Shown here piece after piece: positions 10,316-18,643 of a DNA stretch of 64,000 nt. Numbering within the stretch: position 1 is the first letter of the stretch; the number at the start of each line of letters is the position of its first letter. This DNA comes from Sorangium sp051521495 (GTDB lineage: Bacteria > Myxococcota_A > Polyangia > Polyangiales > Polyangiaceae). The stretch lies in the NCBI RefSeq assembly GCF_051521495.1, contig NZ_CP150355.1, positions 6,696,001-6,760,000 on the forward strand, given 5' to 3'. The position numbers and the translations under genes are program-made. The notes under the pieces are model-generated. The model was given only the letters and a program-made list of their open reading frames with translations. It searched no databases and was not told the DNA's origin.

Positions 10316-12064
10316 TCAATTCGCGGCGGCCCCGCTCGGCCCGGTTTTTCGGGCACGACGCCGCCGCGCGGCGATCGCGCCGAGCGCGATCAAGGCGGCG
10401 AGCGCGCCCGCGCGGGAGCTGGGCCCCGACGGGACCCGGAAGGCGCACCCGCCCTCGTCGTCGCTGGCGCCACCGGTTGTACCGCCAGCGCCGCCCGTGC
10501 CGCTGCCCACCGTTGCTCCGCTGCCCGCCGTTGCTCCGCTGCCGGTCGTCGCTGCGCTGCTGCTGCTCACACCCACGCCCGATCCGCCGCTGCCCGCCGC
10601 TCCCCCTTCACCCACGTCCGGAGCGCCCCCGGCGCCCGCGCCCCCGGCGCCGCTCGGATCCGGATCCGGGGCGTCGAGCGGAGTGAATTTCCACCAGTTG
10701 AAATTGAACAGGGAGCCACTTCCACCGGTGAACTTCAGGTACAAGTCGTGTATCCCTGTCGCACCGTCGACCGCACACGACGTGGTGACCCAGGTCTGCC
10801 AGCCGCCGGTGCCCTGAACCATGCAGGTTCCGACCAGCGTGCCGGTCGCGCTGTCGAGGCGCAGCTCGATGCTGCCGCCGCTGGTCGCCGAGGCCACCCT
10901 TGCGTCGAAGGACACCGCGCCCGTGCCGAAATCGACGCCCCTCACCTTGATGTAGTCCCCGTTTTCAATCGACCCGACGTTCATCCCGCCTTCGCTGCAC
11001 TTCTCGGTCTCGACGCCGGATTCCCAGGCGATGGTCTCCGCCTCCGTCATGACATACGGATTCAGGTTGCCGACACCAGGCGGGCCCTCCTTGCTCATCT
11101 TGATCGTCGGGAATGTACCGTCGGCGTTGAATGTGAACCGCTCGACGGCGACAGAGCGGTGATAACCTCCACCGCCCGGCAAGGCGCCGTTGTGATAGAA
11201 AAAGTACGAGCTACCCTTGAAGTCGATGACGCCCGAGTGATTGGTGAAGCTGCTGCCCTCCGTGGGCATGATGACGCCCCGGTAGGTCCACGGCCCGGTG
11301 GGGCTGCTGCTCGTGGAGTAGGCGATATACTCGGAAATAGGGCCAGCCGCATACACCAGGTAGTACAGCCCATCGCGCTTGTAGAGCCACGGGCCTTCTT
11401 CGTACTTGGTCTTATGGCGACCATCATCTTTCCCGGTGCGCTGTCCAAAGCTCGCCTCCGTCATGGGCACGCGCACGACGTCTCCCTTGTACGAGGTCAT
11501 GTCTTCGTTCAGCTTCACGTAGCACGCGTTGGGGTTTCCCCAGTACAGATAGGCTTGGCCGTCGTCGTCGATGAACACCGTCGGATCGATGTCGCCGCAA
11601 TCGGCCGTGATCAACGGCCCTCCCAGGGCGTCTTTGAACGGACCGGTAGGGCTGTCCGACACGGCCACGCCGATGGTCATCCTGTTGAGCGAGCGGCTCG
11701 TCACAGGAACGTAGTAGTAGAACTTCCCGTTCCGGTGGATGGCCTGGCCTGCCCATGCGTCCCCCTTCGCCCAGCTGAAATCGCTGTACTTCAGCGGCGA
11801 CCCGTGATCCGTCCAGTTCACCATATCCCCGGAGGAGTACACCCTCCATTCGTTCATCCCGAACCAATCCGTGGCGCTGTCCTCGTCATGCCCGGTATAG
11901 AGGTACACCGCGTCGCCGTGGACCATGGGCGCAGGGTCGGCGGTATAATTGGTCTGTACGATGGGATTGTCCGCCAGGGAAACGGACGGAAGCGCGGTCA
12001 CGCCACAAAGCAAGAACGCCGCCGTAATGAGCTTACGTTGGAGGGATAACGTCATCGTTGCCAT
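10316..12064 (-). CDS. GH43 arabinofuranosidase/xylosidase-type enzyme with CBM6, MYXO-CTERM
   Basis: A secreted hemicellulase. Residues 1-31 are a signal peptide. The five-bladed GH43 domain spans about 35-340, with the expected acids: general base in YTADPAP (D43), pKa-setting Asp in GDIDPTV (D160) and general acid in YEEGPW (E223). Residues about 345-468 are a CBM6 xylan-binding domain (EAETIAWESG to FNFNWWKF). A Gly/Ala/Ser linker leads to GGCAF, a hydrophobic helix and RRRRARK, a MYXO-CTERM surface-anchoring tail. The domain pair is typical of arabinoxylan arabinofuranohydrolases, but a xylosidase cannot be excluded. A start at 12055 is also possible. The GH16 gene follows on the same strand. 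Confidence 0.92.
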   Translation of the reverse strand: MATMTLSLQRKLITAAFLLCGVTALPSVSLADNPIVQTNYTADPAPMVHGDAVYLYTGHDEDSATDWFGMNEWRVYSSGDMVNWTDHGSPLKYSDFSWAKGDAWAGQAIHRNGKFYYYVPVTSRSLNRMTIGVAVSDSPTGPFKDALGGPLITADCGDIDPTVFIDDDGQAYLYWGNPNACYVKLNEDMTSYKGDVVRVPMTEASFGQRTGKDDGRHKTKYEEGPWLYKRDGLYYLVYAAGPISEYIAYSTSSSPTGPWTYRGVIMPTEGSSFTNHSGVIDFKGSSYFFYHNGALPGGGGYHRSVAVERFTFNADGTFPTIKMSKEGPPGVGNLNPYVMTEAETIAWESGVETEKCSEGGMNVGSIENGDYIKVRGVDFGTGAVSFDARVASATSGGSIELRLDSATGTLVGTCMVQGTGGWQTWVTTSCAVDGATGIHDLYLKFTGGSGSLFNFNWWKFTPLDAPDPDPSGAGGAGAGGAPDVGEGGAAGSGGSGVGVSSSSAATTGSGATAGSGATVGSGTGGAGGTTGGASDDEGGCAFRVPSGPSSRAGALAALIALGAIAARRRRARKTGPSGAAAN

Positions 12065-12314
12065 TCCTGGATCCTTGCTGCTCTCCTGAAACGTCGTCAG
12101 GTGTTGCCAGATGTCGTAGATCGCTCGGTTCCTCTCCGGCGCTTCTCGTTGGGGTGATTCGCCGCCGAGGCAGCCCGCCGGGCGAGCTGGCAGCGTTCGT
12201 CTTCCATGGGTTCCGCGGGGGGGGAGGTGAGCATCAGCGGCAGACGACGCTCGGGCCGTCCAGCCGGGCTAGCATCCGGCGAGACGCGCCGAGCGCCGTC
12301 GTTGAATCCTCAGC

Positions 12315-12804
12315 TCAGAACTGCGTGATGAAGTCCCAGACCTCGCGAGGATTTCAGGTCGTCGGCTGGCCGTTGTCCTTTCGGCGAGGGGTTGTGATCG
12401 CCGTCGAACGCACGCCAGCGCGTGGGGTGCCCGCTCGAGCAGCCCGTGTACGAGACGCAGCTGTGCATGCCGCTGCCCTTGGCCGGCTCGGGCCGATCTT
12501 GCGACGTGCAGCCGTTGTTCTTGACGAACCTGCCGCGAATCTGCTCGCCCGACGTGTAAGCGCAGGTCCCGTCGCACACGCCGCGGGAACCGTAGAACGC
12601 GACGGGCATCGTCCCTCCGTCGCAGCCGACGAGGAAGTCTGCGCCCGAGTACACCGCGATGGCGCGGAGCACGTCGGGTCGAGCACAGCCAAGCGCCTCT
12701 CCGTTCGTGTTGCCGCAGCCAGCGTTCAGCCCGTCGGGCGCGATGAAGATGGCGCTGTTCTCGGCGAGATCCCATAGCCCGTAGAACGGCCTTTGCGTCG
12801 GCAA
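12315..12804 (-). pseudogene. Decayed feruloyl/PHB-depolymerase-type esterase
   Basis: The remnant resembles the esterases at 17441 and 18644. Recognisable parts: LAENSAIFIAPDGLNAG, then CARPDVLRAIAVYSGADF, CDGGTMPVAFYGS and CSSGHPTRWRAFDGDH. Near 12693 about 35 residues are missing, including the GxSxG nucleophile loop. Near 12378 the frame shifts, and in the shifted frame an in-frame TGA stands where Trp is expected, before the ending NPREVWDFITQF. The signal peptide and N-terminal half are also absent. It lies directly behind the GH10 xylanase gene, so it was probably part of that operon. Confidence 0.78.
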
Positions 12805-12869
12805 GAGTGCTCTCGACCTCACCACCGCTTCTCCGTTGTACGGGGGGTGATCACCGCCTGAGCGTGACA

Positions 12870-14084
12870 TCAGCCGCCACGATCCAGGAAGTCCATCAGC
12901 CACTGCATGGCCGGCCGCATCCTGCCGTCATCATACTGGATGCCGGTGTTGTCCCGCCAGGTGGTGCCGACGATATAACCCCACAAGGTGATGCCCTGGA
13001 TCGAGGGGTGATTCCAGTACATCGTGAACTGCTCCTCCATCACCCTCTTCTGCTGGTTGTCGTCCGCGATGCCGATGTCGTACTCGGTGATGTACACGGG
13101 CTTGCCGAGCGAGGCGAGGTCGTCGATGAAGCCCTTCACGGTGTTGGTGTTGATCTTGTACGCGTCGTGGGCCTGCGCGCCGAGCGCGTCGACAGGGGCG
13201 CCAGCTTGGATGACCGCCCTCGCGATCTTCATGAAGTTGTTGTGGTCGTTCTGGTACTCGATGTTGTTGTAGTCGTTGAGGATCAGCTTCGCGTTCGGGC
13301 AGAACTCGCGGGCCCACTTGAAGGCGTTGACGATCCAGTCCCAGCCGCTGGCGCCGTCTCCGCCGATGCCGTTCTTGTAAGAGGGCGTGGTGTGGGGCGG
13401 CGGCTCGTTGACCACGTCGATGTACTTCGTCTTGGGGTAGCGCTCGCAGAACGACTTCATCCAATCCCGCACGGCCGCCTGCTGCTCCGACCCGGAGAGG
13501 TTCCGGATCCAGTCGGGCTGCTGGGAGCCCCACACGAAGACGTGGTGCTTGAAGATGATGTTGTTGTCCTGCGCGTACTTGTAGATCCTGTCGAGCCTGC
13601 TCCAGTCCTTGTTCCCGCGGCTCTTCTCGACCTCGCCCCACTTGCCCTCGTTCTCGGGCGTGATCTGGTTCCAGTACTTCGAGAAGCCGTCGCGCACGGC
13701 GCCGCGCGTCGTGATGTTGCCGACGAACTTCCCCGTGGGCTCGGAGCCGCCAGCTCCGGTGGACGTGCTGCTCGAGGCGTCCGAACCGCCGCCGCCCTCG
13801 TTCGATCCGCCGGTGCCGGCGCTGGTCGTGCTGGCGCTCGTGGTGGCGCCGGCGCTGGTCGTGCTGGCGCTCGTGGTGGTGCTGGCGCTGGTCGTGCCGG
13901 CGCCTGTGGTGGTGTCGGCGCTGGTCGTGCTGGCGCCTGTGGTGGCGCTGCCAGCTCCCCCCGAGCCGCCCGCACCGCCCGCGCCGTCAATGTCGCCCCC
14001 ATCGGCGCATCCAGAGAGAGTCGCGACCCCGAGCGCGATCCACGCCGTACCACGCAGCCATCGAGAAGATCGGTTCTTGTTCAT
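12870..14084 (-). CDS. Endo-1,4-beta-xylanase, GH10, lipoprotein
   Basis: A complete GH10 xylanase of 404 residues. The ATG at 14084 gives a lipoprotein signal ending in TLSGC; the TTG start 15 bp earlier is less likely. Residues about 25-115 are a Gly then Ser/Thr/Ala-rich linker of repeated TSAS/TTSA units. The catalytic barrel (about 120-404) has HHVFVWGSQQPDW, the acid/base E227 in DVVNEP, NDYNN, GAQAHD and the nucleophile E334 in YITEYD. It lacks a carbohydrate-binding module. It lies 94 bp downstream of the chimeric DUF gene and so is probably transcribed from the operator-controlled promoter at 15178-15218. It is a paralogue of the partial gene at 1-306. Confidence 0.95.
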   Translation of the reverse strand: MNKNRSSRWLRGTAWIALGVATLSGCADGGDIDGAGGAGGSGGAGSATTGASTTSADTTTGAGTTSASTTTSASTTSAGATTSASTTSAGTGGSNEGGGGSDASSSTSTGAGGSEPTGKFVGNITTRGAVRDGFSKYWNQITPENEGKWGEVEKSRGNKDWSRLDRIYKYAQDNNIIFKHHVFVWGSQQPDWIRNLSGSEQQAAVRDWMKSFCERYPKTKYIDVVNEPPPHTTPSYKNGIGGDGASGWDWIVNAFKWAREFCPNAKLILNDYNNIEYQNDHNNFMKIARAVIQAGAPVDALGAQAHDAYKINTNTVKGFIDDLASLGKPVYITEYDIGIADDNQQKRVMEEQFTMYWNHPSIQGITLWGYIVGTTWRDNTGIQYDDGRMRPAMQWLMDFLDRGG

Positions 14085-14178
14085 GTTGGATTCCCGCAAG
14101 TTGAGCGATTGGAGATGGCAATTCTTTGAGCCGATAGCCAGCGGCTCGAGCTCCGAAACGTCTAGATTCTTTGCTTCT

Positions 14179-14802
14179 TCAGGCGATGATCGGGTCGACG
14201 AGCCCGCCTTCGAGACTCTCGTCGCCGAAGTCGTCGAGCGGGCCTCCCTGGCTGTTGGTGCACCCGACCGCCGCGCCGATCGTGTCCGTGTCGAGCAGCT
14301 TGTTGTTGGTGATCGTGACGTCGACGAACTGGCCGGTCTTCAGGTAGCCCGCAGCGCCGCCGGCGAGGATGTATGGGACCTTCCGGAAGGAGGGGTACTT
14401 GTCGTCGAAGAGGACGTGCTCCACGAAGAGCTCCGCCTCGCGCTGCATCTCGTCGCCCATCTCGGGGACGAACTCCGGGTAGAGCGCCTGGTCCTTGTCG
14501 AGGTCGTGGCACTGCTCGTCATCGTAGAGCTGCCGTTGGAACGCGCCCACGACCTCGCGGGCGCGCCGGCCGTCGAGCATCCCCTCGGCGTAGGCGCGGA
14601 CGGCCTCGGGGGTCGAGAGCTCGCCCGCCTTCGCCGCCGCGAGCCGCTCGTCGGAGGGCATCGTGTTCCAGAAGAGGTACGAGAGCTGGGCGCCCAGAGA
14701 GCCCGTGCACCCCGCGAGCAGGAGCGCCGCAGCGCAGTGCCGCGCGCCCGGCGCCCGCCGCCAGCGTGACAGGAGGAGGATCGAAAAAGACGGTGCGGTC
14801 AT
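14179..14802 (-). pseudogene. In-frame fusion remnant of a DUF1592-DUF1552 gene pair
   Basis: The 207-residue frame joins three pieces. Residues 1-37 are a lipoprotein signal ending LLLAGCTGSLG, the same ending as in the intact DUF1592 protein at 20029. Residues 38-135 (AQLSYLFWNT to FDDK) are the middle of a DUF1592 domain. Residues 136-207 (YPSFRKVPYILAGG to the end) match the C-terminus of DUF1552 proteins. Two deletions, near 14691 and 14397, removed the N-terminal domains, the haem-binding DUF1588/1585 part and most of DUF1552, yet the frame stayed open. It has a purine-rich ribosome-binding region before 14802 and its own copy of the shared promoter. It might still make a stable protein, but no catalytic or haem site remains. 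Confidence 0.82.
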
Positions 14803-15362
14803 CTCTCTCTCTCTCCCTCTCCTGGTGAAGCGCTGGCGACCGAGCGGCCAGTTCAGCGTGACTATCATCCAACAGAAGTCGTAATGTTCACTCCGTCATC
14901 GAGCGCGACGTCAAACTTGCCTGTTGCATGGGGCCCGCGACCGCTCGATGCTGGACGATTCGAGCGCGATCGGAACTCGTGAGCTCGCGTACGAACGCGA
15001 TCGCGAGAGATCGCGCGGTCTCGAGGGGGCGGCCCGAAGCCGGCGACCTGCGGTGCGCCGATCCGCCGCCCGAGGTGCGCACCGCCGAGCGAACTGGACC
15101 GGTGCCGAGATCCATCGAAGATCTCGGTCCGCATGACGACCCACCCAAGACGAAGCAAAAGAATACCGCTCCGGGGCAATGTGAGCGATCACAAAGACGA
15201 TGTCAAACGCAATCGACCCGCCCGCGGGTATCCTCCGACCCGAGGAGGGCGCTGGCATCGACGTGGGACCGTGGAAACTGGAACTTTCCGGGCGCAACAC
15301 GCACGCGGAGAGCGCTGCTACGTACTCCGAGCGGCGAAGGCGCGCGACGAGCGCGGAAGCCG
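14803..15362. other. Intergenic leader region with promoter P3
   Basis: There is no supported gene. The stretch between the chimera start and the esterase stop contains promoter P3 (15178-15218) and, on its left, a ~375-bp leader. A shared block, ACGACCCACCC followed by GCAAAAG, sits just left of both P3 and P1, showing that these upstream regions derive from one ancestral sequence. Confidence 0.6.
15178..15218 (-). promoter_or_regulatory. Operator-overlapped promoter P3 (for chimeric DUF gene and GH10)
   Basis: On the minus strand: GGTCGATT, -35 TTGACA (15201-15206), 17-bp spacer, -10-like CACATT (15178-15183). The palindrome TGTGAGCGATCACA is at 15180-15193. Downstream on the same strand lie the fusion remnant, the GH10 xylanase and the decayed esterase. 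Confidence 0.72.
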
Positions 15363-16502
15363 CTAACGGTCGAAGAAATCGAAGACGTCGGGCAGCACGA
15401 GCGGGACCATTCCTGGATGGTCCGCATCGACCTCCTTGTACGTGATCGCGTAGCCGCCAGCCGTCATCCAGTCGCGCAGCCCCCTGCTGCCGGTCAGGGA
15501 AGGCGTGCCGCGGGTCCCTTCCGTCACGAAGATGCGCATGTTGCGCAGCCGGTCCCACGGATAGCCCGACTCCTGGACGAAGGGTCCGGACATGGGCGCC
15601 AGAGCCTTCCAGTAGTCGGCGTACTTCGCGCCGATGTACCAGGTGCCGCCGCTCCCCATCGAGTGTCCGGTGAGGAACATCGAGCCGCGATCGATCGGGT
15701 ACTCGTGCAGCACAATCTCCAGGACGTTGATGACGTCCTTCTCGCTGAGCTCCTGGTCGCGTTCTCGCTCGGGCGTACGCATGGCGAGGAGCTTCTCCGC
15801 CTCCTCGGGTTGCCCGAACACGGCGGGCAGCCGCAGGAAGTTGCCGTAGGCGCCCTGATAGCCGAGCGGCGAGACCAGGAGCACGCCATGCTGGTCGGCC
15901 AGATTCACCATCTGCTTGTTGTTCTGATCCAGGTACGAGCTCTCGTCGTTCGAAGCGCCGTGCAAGAACATCACGAGGGGCAACTTCGACGTGCCGTCCC
16001 AGCCACTCGGGACGCAGACGCGGTAAGCAACGTCGGCGCCCGCTTCTGGAAAGCGATACGTCCTGCGCTGGTCGCCTTTGGCGCGCCACTGCGGAGAGCT
16101 GGGGTCGGCGACGGACTCGGCGAGCGCTCGCGCCTCGAGCACCTGTGTGCGCGGATCGAGCGTGGTCCCGAACGAGATCGTCACCGGCTCGAACTCGTCT
16201 GGACCGCCCGTCCCCGCGGAACCTGCAGCGCCGCCTTCGCCGCCGGCCGCCATCGTCCCGCCGCTGGGCGCTCCACCGCCCACACCGACGCTTGCTTGAC
16301 CTCCCGCGCTGGCCGACGCGCCTCCAGGAGAGTCGCCCCCGCTCGAGCCGCTAGAGGCGGCGGCCGCATCCGCCGTGCTGGCTCCGCCGCCACCTTGACC
16401 GGTGGAGGCGGCGCCGCTGCCGGCATCATCGCTCCCGCAAGCGGCGAGCGACAGCGCGCAGCCGATGCCGACCAGTGACGATAGGAATCGGTGTTTCGTC
16501 AT
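15363..16502 (-). CDS. Secreted alpha/beta-hydrolase lipoprotein, esterase (feruloyl/acetyl esterase-like)
   Basis: A 379-residue lipoprotein (signal ending SLAAC). A Gly/Ser/Ala linker runs to about residue 105. The catalytic domain is an Esterase_PHB/D-type alpha/beta hydrolase: VMFLHGASNDESSY (oxyanion region), LVSPLGYQG, nucleophile S281 in GHSMGSGG, and the catalytic His probably in DADHPGMVP near the C-terminus. It likely removes acyl groups from hemicellulose; the exact ester is not evident. The start at 16502 is preferred over 16508 because GGA lies at a suitable distance. It is preceded by the operator-controlled promoter P4, about 350 bp upstream. Confidence 0.82.
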   Translation of the reverse strand: MTKHRFLSSLVGIGCALSLAACGSDDAGSGAASTGQGGGGASTADAAAASSGSSGGDSPGGASASAGGQASVGVGGGAPSGGTMAAGGEGGAAGSAGTGGPDEFEPVTISFGTTLDPRTQVLEARALAESVADPSSPQWRAKGDQRRTYRFPEAGADVAYRVCVPSGWDGTSKLPLVMFLHGASNDESSYLDQNNKQMVNLADQHGVLLVSPLGYQGAYGNFLRLPAVFGQPEEAEKLLAMRTPERERDQELSEKDVINVLEIVLHEYPIDRGSMFLTGHSMGSGGTWYIGAKYADYWKALAPMSGPFVQESGYPWDRLRNMRIFVTEGTRGTPSLTGSRGLRDWMTAGGYAITYKEVDADHPGMVPLVLPDVFDFFDR

Positions 16503-16853
16503 GCTCATTCCGGGGACGTAATCAGACGGTTCTGGGCGCGCCGCTGAGCGTTCTTGGTCCTCCGAGACGTCGTGGCGCGAACCTCGAGGGCTTGTCCGCG
16601 CCATCTAGAAAAGTACCCTGACACTAGCTAGGTTCAGGTCACGAGCGAGCTGCGGGCGTCCACAGAGTCCGGCGGCACCCAGTGCGCTGAGTTGAGCCGT
16701 TCCACTCGACACCGATTCGCGTATCGCGGCTCGTGTGCCTGCGCAAATACGATGTCAGCAGTCTTGCGCGGCCACGCGATGCGGAGCGCGGTTCGCGCGC
16801 GGGTCGCAGTCGCGGTACGGCCCATCCAAGGCAAGGTAGCATGACCCCCGCGG

Positions 16854-16894
16854 ACTGTGAACGAACACATTCAAGGCGTCAAACAAAATTGACC
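16854..16894 (-). promoter_or_regulatory. Operator-overlapped promoter P4 (for esterase 15363-16502)
   Basis: On the minus strand: -35 TTGACG (16877-16882), 17-bp spacer, -10-like CACAGT (16854-16859). The palindrome is TGTGAACGAACACA (16856-16869), with one half-site mismatch relative to the others. Confidence 0.65.
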
Positions 16895-17219
16895 GGTCCG
16901 CGGCTCTCTCCTCGATCCCGCGTGCTCGGGTCGGGCTCGAGCCGGTCGGGCGGTCTGGTAATGTGCCACACCGCCGATGGCCCAGCTTGATAGAGATGGC
17001 GGCTCGCGACCACCGCACCGCCGTGCTGGTCGACGGCGCTCACCGGGATCGAATCGTCCGACCCCTCTCGACAGCGACCTCCGGCGGGTCGGAGGTCGCG
17101 TGGCGGAGCGCGTCCGCCGCCGACTGCAGCGGAGCCCCAACCTCGTTTGACGCGCCGCTTCGTCGGAGGAGCTCCGCCAGTCCTGTCCTCACCTCGGCAT
17201 CGAGGATACTCGCGGTCCC

Positions 17220-17259
17220 GTCGACAAGAGTTGACATCGAGAATGTGAACGATCACAAT
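17220..17259 (+). promoter_or_regulatory. Operator-overlapped promoter P5 (for esterases and second DUF pair)
   Basis: It has a perfect -35 TTGACA (17231-17236), a 17-bp spacer and -10-like CACAAT (17254-17259). The palindrome TGTGAACGATCACA is at 17244-17257. The esterase start at 17441 is 181 bp after the -10. Downstream genes on the same strand are two esterases and the DUF1592/DUF1552 pair. Confidence 0.75.
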
Positions 17260-17440
17260 GAGCGCCTTACGGCGAGCGGGGATCAAGCAAGACGGCTGTT
17301 TGCATAAAAGTCCCGTAATACTGCCGAGCCCAGTTCCGTCGTCGACCTCCGATCAGTCACTCAACTGGAAACGACCTCACGCTGAGGGCGGACCTCGTGG
17401 AATGCCGCCGGTGAGAGAGAAATCGCGCCTGGGTATTCAA

Positions 17441-18520
17441 ATGACCAACAAACCTACACTCGTTCGAGCCACATTGTTCGCGGCGCTGGCCGGCTCTTGC
17501 GCCCTCTCGGCTTGCGGTGGTGACGGTGATGACGGCGCGAGCGCGTCAGGCGACAACCCTCAGTCCGGAGCGGGCGGGGCCGCCGTCTCCAGCAGCACCG
17601 GTAGCACCACGACCGGCGGCAGCGTCACGACCGGCGACGGCGGCGCGTCCACGGGTGGCGTGGGCGGCGCGGGCGGCGAGGGAGGAACGGGCGGGAGCGG
17701 CGGTTCGCCAGGAGCGGGTGGCTCGGGCGGATCGATGGGAGGCAAGGTCGCCCCGCAGCCGAGCACGGGCTGCAACAAGGCCAATCCGCAGACGGGCAGC
17801 GCGCAGAGCCCGCTCACCGTATCGGGTCACCAGTACTACGTGAAGCTGCCGACCAACTACGACGCCAGCAAGCCGTATCCGGTGATGATCATGTTCAACC
17901 CGACGAACAACCCGATCAACTGGGCAGAGCAGAACGCGGGCTTCGAGGTGACCGGCCCCAAAGAGGCCTGGATCCGCGTCTACCCTCACCCGGCCAACCC
18001 CAGCTCGGGCTGGGGGGCGAACGACGTCTCTTTCTTTCAGCCGCTCTACGATCAGATCACGGGCAACCTCTGCATCGACAAGGCTCGCGTGTTCGCGGCG
18101 GGCGAGAGCTCGGGCGGCGACTTCTCGAGTATCCTCGGCTGCGAGCACGCGGACAAGCTGCGCGCGGTGGGCCCGTGCGCCACCAAGAACGTACCCCAGT
18201 ATCCGCTCAACGCCGGCACCCGACAGTGTACCGGGCAGGTCACGGCGGTCGTCATCCACGGAAAGCGCGACTCGGTGGTCGGGACGGACAACGGCCCGAA
18301 GACGCGCGACTTCTATAACGAGCTGAATCACTGCCAGGCGAGCACGACGCCCGTCCAAGGGTACACGGACGACCTCTCGAACTGCGTCATGGCTCAGGGC
18401 TGTGACGAGGATTATCCGGTCTATTGGTGCCAGCACGGGGACCCGAACTACAGCAACACCAATCACGGCTGGCCTGCGTTCGCGCCCAAGTTCCTCTGGA
18501 GCCTGTTCTCGACCTATTGA
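17441..18520 (+). CDS. Esterase, PHB depolymerase/feruloyl esterase family (CE1-like) lipoprotein
   Basis: A 359-residue lipoprotein: signal ending ALSAC, Gly/Ser/Thr linker to about residue 105, then an Esterase_PHB alpha/beta-hydrolase domain. Features: MIMFNPTNNPINW in place of the usual HG oxyanion loop, nucleophile S223 in GESSGG, VVIHGKRDSVV carrying the probable catalytic Asp, and NTNHGWPAF with the probable catalytic His. Cys pairs around CMAQGC and PVYWCQHG resemble secreted feruloyl esterases. It likely releases ferulate or acetate from arabinoxylan. It is the first gene after promoter P5 and precedes a related esterase by 123 bp. The ATG at 17441 is the only start that gives a signal peptide directly. 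Confidence 0.86.
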   Translation: MTNKPTLVRATLFAALAGSCALSACGGDGDDGASASGDNPQSGAGGAAVSSSTGSTTTGGSVTTGDGGASTGGVGGAGGEGGTGGSGGSPGAGGSGGSMGGKVAPQPSTGCNKANPQTGSAQSPLTVSGHQYYVKLPTNYDASKPYPVMIMFNPTNNPINWAEQNAGFEVTGPKEAWIRVYPHPANPSSGWGANDVSFFQPLYDQITGNLCIDKARVFAAGESSGGDFSSILGCEHADKLRAVGPCATKNVPQYPLNAGTRQCTGQVTAVVIHGKRDSVVGTDNGPKTRDFYNELNHCQASTTPVQGYTDDLSNCVMAQGCDEDYPVYWCQHGDPNYSNTNHGWPAFAPKFLWSLFSTY

Positions 18521-18643
18521 GGATCATGACTGGGCCGGCGCGCCCGGCGCACGGTGCGTGCGCGAATCGGCTGGGGGAGCGTGGCGGACGACCGGCGATC
18601 GCCCGAGCCGCCGACGAGCAGCAGCTAGCGAGGTCTTGTCCCT

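Larger units (their letters stand above)
16503..17440. other. Divergent intergenic region with promoters P4 and P5
   Basis: A 938-bp stretch between two divergent esterase genes. I see no gene in it. It holds the outward-facing promoters P4 (16854-16894) and P5 (17220-17259), about 360 bp apart. The same outward arrangement occurs at P1/P2. Confidence 0.65.

Noticed and set aside
12310..12903. An intact 197-residue secreted protein
   Set aside because: It has no signal peptide, lacks the esterase nucleophile region and ends in a frameshifted tail; it is better described as a pseudogene.
14881..14918. A seventh promoter cassette near GACGTCAAAC at 14907-14916
   Set aside because: GTCAAAC is present, but the palindrome that should lie 8 bp to its left is absent.
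6706..17257. The TGTGA...TCACA sites as CRP/Vfr operators
   Set aside because: CRP sites have six bases between the half-sites; here there are four with a central CpG, which fits LacI/GalR-type operators better, and their fixed position over the -10 suits a repressor.
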